Assembly: GCA_023228645.1 (NCBI GenBank)
Contig: JALOAT010000005.1
Span: forward strand, 76,766-140,765
Direction: 5' to 3'
DNA length: 64,000 nt
Source: Gammaproteobacteria bacterium
Lineage (GTDB): Bacteria > Pseudomonadota > Gammaproteobacteria > Thiohalomonadales > Thiohalomonadaceae
Both the position numbers and the translations under genes were made by a program. Positions 44,610 through 51,578 of the stretch are shown piece after piece. The notes under the pieces were generated by a model. That model saw only the letters and a program-made list of their open reading frames with translations, did not search any database and was not told the DNA's origin. Within the stretch, counting starts at the first letter, position 1. Each line of letters begins with the position of its first letter.

Positions 44610-44747
44610 CTAACCACCGGGGACACGGGGAACACAGAGGGGTGAACAGCAGACACCGCCGCCCCACCCGCTCAGGTTCACACGTAGTGTGAGCCTCTCC
44701 TGAGAAAGACACATTCTTCCCCGTGTTCCCCGTGCCCCCGTGGTTGA
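44610..44747. repeat. Family A element between asd and usg, centre shared with 49378-49528
   Basis: Arms at 44610-44635 and 44718-44747 flank an 80-bp centre (GGTGAACAGCAGACACCGCC start, GAGAAAGACACATTC end) that is nearly identical to the centre of the element upstream of leuC. This is the best sign that the whole unit, not only the arms, has been copied. Confidence 0.88.
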
Positions 44748-44753
44748 TCTTTC

Positions 44754-45866
44754 TCACCCCTCCAGCAGGATGCGCAGCATGCGGCGCAGCGGCTCGGCGG
44801 CGCCCCACAGCAGCTGGTCGCCCACGGTGAAGGCGGTGAGGTATTCGGGGCCCATGTTGAGCTTGCGCAGACGGCCCACGGGTACCGTGAGCGTGCCGGT
44901 GACGGCGGCCGGGGTCAGGTCTCGCATTGTAACTTCGCGGTCGTTGGGCACCACCTTCACCCACTGATTGTGCTCCGCGATGATGCTTTCGATCTCGTTG
45001 AGCGGCACGTCCTTGGTCATCTTGATAGTCAGTGCCTGGCTGTGGCAGCGCATGGCGCCGATGCGCACGCACAGACCGTCAATGGGGATCGGGCGATCGG
45101 AGCGGCCGAGGATCTTGTTGCACTCCACCTGGGCCTTCCACTCTTCCTTCGACTGGCCGGATTCCAGCGGCACGTCGATCCAGGGGATGAGGCTGCCGGC
45201 CAGCGGCACCGGCCACGCGTCGGTGGGATAGGCGTCGGAGCGGATGAAATCGGCGACCTTGCGATCGATTTCCAGAATCGCCGCGGCCGGGTCGTCCACC
45301 AGCGCCTTCACCTCGCTGTGGATGGCGCCCATCTGCTGGATCAGTTCGCGCATGTTGCGCGCGCCGGCGCCGGAGGCCGCCTGGTAGGTCATGGGCGAGA
45401 TCCACTCGATGAGGCCCTGCTCGAACAGGCCGCCGATGGCCATGAGCATGAGCGACACGGTGCAGTTGCCGCCCACGTAGGTCTTGACGCCCTTGGCCAG
45501 GCCGTCCTTGATGACGTTCTTGTTCACCGGGTCGAGGATGACGATGGCCTCGTCCTTCATGCGTAGCGTGGAGGCGGCGTCGATCCAGTAGCCATTCCAG
45601 CCGGACTCGCGCAGCTTGGGGTAGATCTCTTTGGTGTAATCACCGCCCTGGCAGGAGATGATCACCTCCATGGCCTTCAACTCGTCAATGTTGTGGGCGT
45701 CCTTCAGCGGCGGCACGTCCTTGCCGATGGCCGGCCCCTTGCCACCCGGGTTCGAGGTGGTGAAGAACACCGGATCGATAAGTTCGAAATCCTTCTCGGC
45801 GCGCATGCGATCCATGAGCACCGAACCCACCATGCCACGCCAACCGATCAACCCTACGCGCTTCAT
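44754..45866 (-). CDS. asd: Aspartate-semialdehyde dehydrogenase
   Basis: 370 aa, E. coli-type Asd, reducing aspartyl phosphate for Lys, Met, Thr and diaminopimelate synthesis. MKRVGLIGWRGMVGSVLMDR, FFTTSNPGGKGP, the nucleophile YVGGNCTVSLMLMA and GAMRCHSQALTIKM with the acid-base His are complete. It lies between leuB and usg. Confidence 0.97.
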   Translation of the reverse strand: MKRVGLIGWRGMVGSVLMDRMRAEKDFELIDPVFFTTSNPGGKGPAIGKDVPPLKDAHNIDELKAMEVIISCQGGDYTKEIYPKLRESGWNGYWIDAASTLRMKDEAIVILDPVNKNVIKDGLAKGVKTYVGGNCTVSLMLMAIGGLFEQGLIEWISPMTYQAASGAGARNMRELIQQMGAIHSEVKALVDDPAAAILEIDRKVADFIRSDAYPTDAWPVPLAGSLIPWIDVPLESGQSKEEWKAQVECNKILGRSDRPIPIDGLCVRIGAMRCHSQALTIKMTKDVPLNEIESIIAEHNQWVKVVPNDREVTMRDLTPAAVTGTLTVPVGRLRKLNMGPEYLTAFTVGDQLLWGAAEPLRRMLRILLEG

Positions 45867-45892
45867 TGACTAGTTCCTCGAAGAAAAAAGAT

Positions 45893-45976
45893 TAACGCAG
45901 AGGCGCAGAGACACAGAGGACACGGAGAAAATCATTGTTTGTCTCTGTCCCCTCTGTGCCTCTGCGCCTCTGTGTT
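45893..45976. repeat. Family B paired inverted repeat between leuB and asd
   Basis: Left arm 45893-45928 (TTAACGCAGAGGCGCAGAGA) and right arm 45940-45976 are inverted copies with only an 11-bp centre, making a hairpin of over 30 bp. AAGAAAAAAG lies on the left outside. Confidence 0.85.
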
Positions 45977-45989
45977 GGGCCGTTTGCCT

Positions 45990-47066
45990 TTAATCCAATG
46001 CCGCGACGATGGCGGCGCCCATTTCGGCGGTGCCGACTTTCTTGCAGCCTTCGGTCCAGATGTCGACGGTGCGCAGGCCCTGGTCGAGGACCTTGGACAC
46101 TGCGGCGTCCACGCGGTCGGCCAGGGCCGCTTCGTTCAGGGTGTAACGCAACATCATCGACACGGAGAGTATGGTGGCGATGGGGTTGGCGATGCCCTGG
46201 CCGGCGATGTCCGGGGCCGAGCCGTGGATGGGTTCGTACATGCCCTTTCCGTTGGCGTCCAGGGAGGCGGACGGCAGCATGCCGATGGAACCGGTGAGCA
46301 TGGAGGCCTCGTCCGAGAGGATGTCGCCGAACATGTTGTCGGTGAGCATCACATCGAACTGCTTGGGATTCCGCACCAGCTGCATGGCGGCATTGTCCAC
46401 GTACATGTGGCTCAGTTCCACCTCGGGATACCCGGTTGCCACATCGGTCACGATCTCGCGCCACAGCTCCGTGCATTCGAGCACGTTGGCCTTGTCGATG
46501 GAGCACACCTTGCGGTTGCGCTTCATGGCGATGTCGAAGGCGGCCTTGGCGATGCGGCGGATCTCGTTCTCGCTGTAGACCAGGGTGTTGAAGCCCTCGC
46601 GCTCGCCCTGCGCGTTGTTGCGGATGCCGCGCGGCTGACCGAAGTAGATGCCGCCGGTGAGCTCGCGCACGATCATGATGTCCAGGCCCGCGACCACTTC
46701 CGGCTTCAGGGTGGAGGCCGAGGCGAGCTGGGGATAGACCTGGGCCGGGCGCAGGTTGGCGAACAGCTCCAGGCCCTTGCGGATACCCAGCAGGCCCTTC
46801 TCCGGGCGCACCGCGATGGGCAGCGCCTCCCACTTGGGCCCACCCACGGCGCCGAGCAGCACCGCATCGGCCGCCTTGGCCAGCGCCAGCGTGGCATCGG
46901 GCAGCGGATGGCCCGCGGCGTCGTAACCGGCGCCACCGATGTGACCGTGCTCCATCTCCACCTTCAGGCCAAACCTGTCCCGCAGCGCCTCGAGCACCTT
47001 CACGGCCTCGGCGACAATCTCCGGCCCAATGCCGTCACCCGGCAATACAGCAATCTTCTTCGTCAT
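45990..47066 (-). CDS. leuB: 3-isopropylmalate dehydrogenase
   Basis: 358 aa, NAD-dependent decarboxylating dehydrogenase of leucine synthesis. LPGDGIGPEIVAEAVKVLEA, the substrate block RELTGGIYFGQPRG, and NMFGDILSDEASMLTGSIGM with the Mg-binding Asp are complete. It lies between leuD and asd, but separated from both by family B repeats. Confidence 0.98.
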   Translation of the reverse strand: MTKKIAVLPGDGIGPEIVAEAVKVLEALRDRFGLKVEMEHGHIGGAGYDAAGHPLPDATLALAKAADAVLLGAVGGPKWEALPIAVRPEKGLLGIRKGLELFANLRPAQVYPQLASASTLKPEVVAGLDIMIVRELTGGIYFGQPRGIRNNAQGEREGFNTLVYSENEIRRIAKAAFDIAMKRNRKVCSIDKANVLECTELWREIVTDVATGYPEVELSHMYVDNAAMQLVRNPKQFDVMLTDNMFGDILSDEASMLTGSIGMLPSASLDANGKGMYEPIHGSAPDIAGQGIANPIATILSVSMMLRYTLNEAALADRVDAAVSKVLDQGLRTVDIWTEGCKKVGTAEMGAAIVAALD

Positions 47067-47082
47067 TGGAAAAAACCCTTTT

Positions 47083-47170
47083 CAACACAGAGGCACAGAG
47101 GCGCAGAGAACACAGAGGAAAAACATTGTGTGTTCTCTGTGTCCTCCGTGTCTCTGCGCCTCTGCGTTAG
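47083..47170. repeat. Family B paired inverted repeat between leuD and leuB
   Basis: Left arm 47083-47119 (CAACACAGAGGCACAGAGGC) and right arm 47127-47170, nearly perfect inverted copies, with a T-run (TCTTTTTCTT) outside the right arm and AAAAAACC outside the left. Confidence 0.85.
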
Positions 47171-47179
47171 TCTTTTTCT

Positions 47180-47815
47180 TCAAAACAGCCAGGGCGCTTC
47201 GGTGCGGCGTTTGGCTTCGTAGGCGCGGATGGCGTCCACGTGCTGCAGGGTCAGGCCGATGTCGTCGAGGCCTTCGAGCAGGCAGTGTTTGCGGAACGGG
47301 TCCACCTCGAAACGGATCACCTCGCCCGTGGGCGTGGTGAGGGTCTGGGCGTCCAGGTCCATGGCCAGCCGGTAGCCTTCGCTCGCGGCCACTTCCTTGA
47401 ACAACTGGTCCACCTTCGCCTCATCGAGCACGACGGGCAGGATGCCGTTTTTGAAGCAGTTGTTGAAGAAGATGTCGGCGAACGAGGGCGCAATGATGAC
47501 CCTGAAGCCGTAGTCCAGCAAGGCCCACGGGGCGTGTTCGCGACTGGAGCCGCAGCCGAAGTTCTGGCGAGCGAGCAGCACCTGCGCCCCCTGGTAACGG
47601 GGCTGGTTGAGCACGAAATCCGGGTTGAGGGGACGCTTGGAGTTGTCCATGCCCGGCTCGCCCACGTCCAGGTAGCGCCACTCGTCGAAGAGATTCGGCC
47701 CGAAACCCGAGCGCTTGATGGACTTCAAAAACTGCTTGGGAATGATGGCGTCCGTATCCACGTTCGCCCTATCGAGCGGCGCCACAATCCCATTCAACTT
47801 GTTCAACTTTTCCAT
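47180..47815 (-). CDS. leuD: 3-isopropylmalate dehydratase small subunit
   Basis: 211 aa. LDRANVDTDAIIPKQFLKSI, FGCGSSREHAPWALLDYGFR (swivel loop) and GILPVVLDEAKVDQL are the family motifs. It pairs with LeuC to form isopropylmalate isomerase. It is separated from leuC and leuB by repeats. Confidence 0.98.
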   Translation of the reverse strand: MEKLNKLNGIVAPLDRANVDTDAIIPKQFLKSIKRSGFGPNLFDEWRYLDVGEPGMDNSKRPLNPDFVLNQPRYQGAQVLLARQNFGCGSSREHAPWALLDYGFRVIIAPSFADIFFNNCFKNGILPVVLDEAKVDQLFKEVAASEGYRLAMDLDAQTLTTPTGEVIRFEVDPFRKHCLLEGLDDIGLTLQHVDAIRAYEAKRRTEAPWLF

Positions 47816-47828
47816 TGGAAACCCCTTT

Positions 47829-47916
47829 CAACACAGAGGCGCAGAGACACAGAGAACACCGAGAAACCCCATTGATTCATCTCTGTGTCCTCTGTGTCTC
47901 TGCGCCTCTGCGTTGG
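47829..47916. repeat. Family B paired inverted repeat between leuC and leuD
   Basis: Left arm 47829-47864 (CAACACAGAGGCGCAGAGAC) and right arm 47880-47916 (TCTCTGTGTCC...CTCTGCGTTGGG) with a 15-bp centre. TTTTCTTC follows the right arm. Confidence 0.85.
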
Positions 47917-47926
47917 GCTGTTTTCT

Positions 47927-49345
47927 TCAAATCTTCCGCACGTCGACGAAGTGGCCCGCCACCGCCGCCGCCGCGGCCATGGCCGGGCTGACCAGGTGGG
48001 TGCGGCCACCGGCGCCCTGGCGTCCCTCGAAGTTGCGGTTCGAGGTGGAGGCGCAGCGTTCGCCCGCTTCCAGGCGGTCGGCGTTCATGGCCAGGCACAT
48101 GGAGCAGCCGGGCTCGCGCCATTCGAAGCCGGCCTCGATGAACACCTTGTCGAGCCCCTCGGCCTCGGCCTGCTGCTTCACCAGGCCGGAACCGGGCACG
48201 ACGAGCACCTGTTTCACGTTGGCGGCCTTCTTCCTGCCCTGAACCACCACAGCGGCGGCGCGCAGGTCTTCGATACGCGAGTTGGTGCAGGAACCGATGA
48301 AGACCTTGTCCACGGCGATCTGCTCGATGGGCGTGTTGGCCGTGAGGCCCATGTACTTTAGGGCGCGGCGCATGCCGTCGGCCTTCACCGTATCCGGTTC
48401 GTTGGCCGGATCGGGCACCTTCCCGTCCACCGCCACCACCATCTCCGGCGAGGTGCCCCAGGTGACCTGCGGGCGGATAGCCGTCGCGTCGATGCGCACC
48501 ACGCGGTCGAACCGGGCGTCCGGATCCGATTTCAACTCGCGCCAGGCGGCCACGGCCTGGTCCCACACTTCGCCTTTCGGCGCATAGGGCCGGCCGCGCA
48601 CGTAGTCGATGGTCTTTTCATCCACCGCCACCATGCCCGCGCGGGCGCCGGCCTCGATGGCCATGTTGCACACGGTCATGCGGCCTTCCATGGAGAGGTC
48701 ACGGATGGCCTCGCCGCCGAATTCGATGGCGTAGCCGGTGCCGCCCGCGGTGCCGATCTCGCCGATGATGGCCAGCACGATGTCCTTGGCGGTAACGCCC
48801 GGACCCACCTTGCCGTCCACGGATACCAGCATGGCCTTGGATTTCTTCTGCAACAGGCACTGGGTGGCGAGCACGTGCTCCACCTCGGAGGTGCCGATGC
48901 CGTGGGCCAGCGCACCGAAGGCGCCGTGGGTGGAGGTGTGGGAGTCGCCGCACACCACGGTCATGCCGGGCAGCGTGCCGCCCTGCTCCGGCCCCACCAC
49001 GTGCACGATGCCCTGGCGCAGGTCGTCCATCCTGAATTCGTTGATTCCGAAGTCGGCACAGTTCTGGTCCAGGGTCTGCACCTGAAGGCGGGCGATCTCG
49101 TCGGCGATGGCGGCGATGCCGCCCTTGCGCTCGGGCGCGGTGGTGGGCACGTTGTGGTCGGGCGTGGCGATGACCGAGCCCACCCGCCACGGCGTGCGCC
49201 CGGCCAGGCGCAGGCCCTCGAAGGCCTGGGGCGAGGTCACCTCGTGCACCAGGTGGCGATCAATATAAAGAAGACAGGTGCCGTCCTCGTCACAGCGCAC
49301 CACGTGCGCATCCCACAGCTTGTCGTAAAGCGTCTTGCCGCTCAT
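47927..49345 (-). CDS. leuC: 3-isopropylmalate dehydratase large subunit
   Basis: 472 aa, 4Fe-4S aconitase family. TLYDKLWDAHVV start, VCGDSHTSTHGAFGALAHGI, and the cluster ligands in GSCTNSRIEDLRAAA and CSMCLAMN are complete. It is the first of the leucine genes, with a family A element in its upstream leader and a divergent LysR gene beyond. ATG at 49345. Confidence 0.98.
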   Translation of the reverse strand: MSGKTLYDKLWDAHVVRCDEDGTCLLYIDRHLVHEVTSPQAFEGLRLAGRTPWRVGSVIATPDHNVPTTAPERKGGIAAIADEIARLQVQTLDQNCADFGINEFRMDDLRQGIVHVVGPEQGGTLPGMTVVCGDSHTSTHGAFGALAHGIGTSEVEHVLATQCLLQKKSKAMLVSVDGKVGPGVTAKDIVLAIIGEIGTAGGTGYAIEFGGEAIRDLSMEGRMTVCNMAIEAGARAGMVAVDEKTIDYVRGRPYAPKGEVWDQAVAAWRELKSDPDARFDRVVRIDATAIRPQVTWGTSPEMVVAVDGKVPDPANEPDTVKADGMRRALKYMGLTANTPIEQIAVDKVFIGSCTNSRIEDLRAAAVVVQGRKKAANVKQVLVVPGSGLVKQQAEAEGLDKVFIEAGFEWREPGCSMCLAMNADRLEAGERCASTSNRNFEGRQGAGGRTHLVSPAMAAAAAVAGHFVDVRKI

Positions 49346-49377
49346 GGGCGTACTCCGTTGATACTGCGCGAAAAGCT

Positions 49378-49528
49378 ATTAACCACGGGGGACACGGGGA
49401 ACACGGGGAACACGGGGGGTGAACATCAGATACCGCCGCCCACCCCGCTCAGGTTCGCACGCAGTGTGAGCCTCTCCTGAGAGAAAGACACATTCTTCCC
49501 CGTGTCCCCCGTGTCCCCCGTGGTTAAC
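49378..49528. repeat. Family A element between leuC and the LysR gene
   Basis: Left arm 49378-49418 with four CACGGGG units, right arm 49498-49528. The 80-bp centre matches the one at 44640-44717 closely. AAAAGC lies outside the left arm. It stands 33 bp upstream of the leuC ATG, so any leuC promoter beyond it must be read through the element. Confidence 0.88.
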
Positions 49529-49630
49529 CTCTTCCCCGCCATGGCTTGATTCGAAGTGCGAGTCTACGTAGGCTGGACTCATTACTCCAATTCATCTTTT
49601 TCATAGAATCCATTCCTGGCAGGCATCGGC

Positions 49631-50497
49631 ATGGACATCCCGAATCTCCAGGCCTTCGTGGCCGTGGCCGAGCAGGCCTCGTTCTCCGTAGCCGCGGAGC
49701 GGCTGTTCCTGACCCAGCCGGCGGTGAGCAAGCGCATCACGGCCCTGGAGCAGGAGCTGGGCTCACCACTGTTCGACCGCATCGGCCGGCAGGTGACGCT
49801 GACCGAGGCCGGGCGTGCCCTGCTACCGCGGGCGCGGCATATTCTGGAGGCGGTGGAGGACAGCCGCCGTGCGCTGTCCAACCTTTCCGAACGCGTGGAA
49901 GGGCCGCTGTCCTTCGGCACCAGCCACCACGTCGGCCTGCACCACCTGCCGCCGCTGCTGCGCGCCTTCACTGCCCGCTATCCCACAGTGGACCTGGACA
50001 TCCGTTTCCTGGATTCCGAGGAGGCCTGCCAAGCGGTGCTGCACGGCGATCTGGAACTGGCCGTGGTCACCCTGCCGGAACCGGCCCCCGCCAATCTCAC
50101 CACCCGCGTGCTATGGGACGATCCGCTCGCGGTAGTGGTCGGCCGCGACCACCCGCTCGCGGCGCGCAAGCGCGTGAGCCTGGAGGCGCTGGTCGAATCG
50201 CCCGCCGTGCTGCCCGGCCAAGGCACGTTCACCCGCGCCCTGCTGGAATCGGCCTTCGCCGCGCGCGGGCGGCATCCGGCAGTGAAGCTGTCGACCAATT
50301 ACCTGGAGACCATCAAGATGCTGGTATCGGTGGGCCTGGGCTGGAGCGTGTTGCCGCATACCCTGGTCGATGACGACACCGCGGTGCTGCGCGTGCCGGA
50401 ACTGGCCCTGATGCGCCACCTGGGCGTGGTGCACCATGCATCGCGCACTCTGTCGAACGCCGGGCGCGCCATGCTGCGCCTGTTGGAAGGCGACTGA
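49631..50497 (+). CDS. LysR-family transcriptional regulator
   Basis: 288 aa. The N-terminal helix-turn-helix is FSVAAERLFLTQPAVSKRIT and the effector domain is LSFGTSHHVGLHHLPPLLRA onward. It is divergent from leuC; such an arrangement commonly means it controls the neighbouring leucine genes, though this is inference. The next gene starts on the last base of its stop codon. Confidence 0.9.
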   Translation: MDIPNLQAFVAVAEQASFSVAAERLFLTQPAVSKRITALEQELGSPLFDRIGRQVTLTEAGRALLPRARHILEAVEDSRRALSNLSERVEGPLSFGTSHHVGLHHLPPLLRAFTARYPTVDLDIRFLDSEEACQAVLHGDLELAVVTLPEPAPANLTTRVLWDDPLAVVVGRDHPLAARKRVSLEALVESPAVLPGQGTFTRALLESAFAARGRHPAVKLSTNYLETIKMLVSVGLGWSVLPHTLVDDDTAVLRVPELALMRHLGVVHHASRTLSNAGRAMLRLLEGD

Positions 50498-51006
50498 TGG
50501 TGGGATTTTTCACCCTCGGCCGCTGGTATGCCGATCCCTGCCCCGCCGATGCGGCCCGACAGGCCCTGGCCCTCGTGGAGCAACGCGAACAGGCGCTGCG
50601 CCGCCGCGGACGAGGCTCTCTCGCCCTGCGGCTGTCCGCCATGCGGGCACAGGCCGCACTCGGGGAGGACGTGGAGGCGGAATACGAACGCCTGGCGGCC
50701 CTCGTCGTCCGCCGTCACACCCGTGCGCAGGCGCTGGTGGAACTCGTTTATGGGCAGATACTCATGTCCAGGCGTCGCACGGGGGCCATGCGCCACCTGG
50801 ATCGGGGCTTTGCCCTGGCAAGGCATCTGCTCGCGCCGGAGGACTATTTCGTCGTGCTCAAACGCCACGCCTTGCTCGCCTTGCTGCCCCCGGCCGATCT
50901 GCCCTGCGCGCCCCTTGCGGACTTGCTCACCACGGCACGCGTGATGGCCCGCCTGGGGGCCAGGCGCAACCCGCCCCCGCACGATCCGGGAGATACCTTC
51001 GGCTGA
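50497..51006 (+). CDS. Unknown helical protein after LysR
   Basis: 169 aa, Arg/Ala/Leu-rich and largely helical with repeated LAxxL-type units (ALALVEQREQALRRRGRGSL, ALVELVYGQILMSRR); TPR-like repeats are possible. No signal peptide or membrane segment. The ATG shares one base with the LysR stop (TGATG), so it is translationally coupled. I recognise no family. Confidence 0.6.
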   Translation: MVGFFTLGRWYADPCPADAARQALALVEQREQALRRRGRGSLALRLSAMRAQAALGEDVEAEYERLAALVVRRHTRAQALVELVYGQILMSRRRTGAMRHLDRGFALARHLLAPEDYFVVLKRHALLALLPPADLPCAPLADLLTTARVMARLGARRNPPPHDPGDTFG

Positions 51007-51113
51007 ACCTCCGGGTCTCGGCCCGTGGCGGAACGCTGGGCCACCGCCCGATCACGACAGTCTTCCTAGACTTACTGCAACCACCTCCGGGCGGCGACCC
51101 AGGAGCGTTCCCC

Positions 51114-51479
51114 ATGCGAGTTCAACACGGCGTGCTGGTGCCTCTCGGTTATGGCAAATACGTGCGTTCGGATCGCGTGACTGCCGTGATGCCCATCGAG
51201 GAGGAACGCGGTCCTGGACGACGCACATTCCTTTACCTGGAAGACCAAGCCGAGCCGCTGGTGGCCTCGCGGGCAGAAGATTCCATCGTCCGCGATCTGG
51301 TGCGTGAGCCGCAGGAGATCACCCGTGTACGCCAGCAACAGGAGATCCTCCGCGACCTGCTCGAGGACCTCAGCACGGTCAACGAAACCGTGCGGCAGAT
51401 CGTCCGGGATCGCAGCCGCCTGGATATGAACATCATCGAACGCCGCATCAAGGATGCCCTCGAGGGCGGCGCTGACTGA
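51114..51479 (+). CDS. Small protein with a RemA/DUF370-like N-terminus
   Basis: 121 aa, ATG at 51114 with AGGAGCG seven bases upstream. The first 65 residues (VLVPLGYGKYVRSDRVTAVM, then RTFLYLEDQAEPLVASRAED) recall the small DUF370/RemA fold (IGFGNIVSANRIIAIV-type), which binds DNA in Bacillus. The C-terminal half is a coiled coil (IVRDLVREPQEITRVRQQQE, LLEDLSTVNETVRQIVRDR). The similarity is by pattern only and may be coincidental. Probably part of the same transcript as the two genes before it. Confidence 0.5.
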   Translation: MRVQHGVLVPLGYGKYVRSDRVTAVMPIEEERGPGRRTFLYLEDQAEPLVASRAEDSIVRDLVREPQEITRVRQQQEILRDLLEDLSTVNETVRQIVRDRSRLDMNIIERRIKDALEGGAD

Positions 51480-51578
51480 CTCAGTCGCTGCGGCTCTCGC
51501 CTACCCACAGGCCGTCGAGCCCGGGCTCAGCGGCCACACCTATGCTTACTGCAACGACGCCCCGCGCGTTTCGCTAAG

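Noticed and set aside
45939..47222. 427-codon plus-strand frame across leuB
   Set aside because: Antisense of leuB and running through two family B repeats; no recognisable protein.
45893..47916. Possible CRISPR-like array from recurring CGCAGAG units
   Set aside because: Units are paired inverted arms separated by whole genes, not direct repeats with equal spacers, and no cas genes are present.
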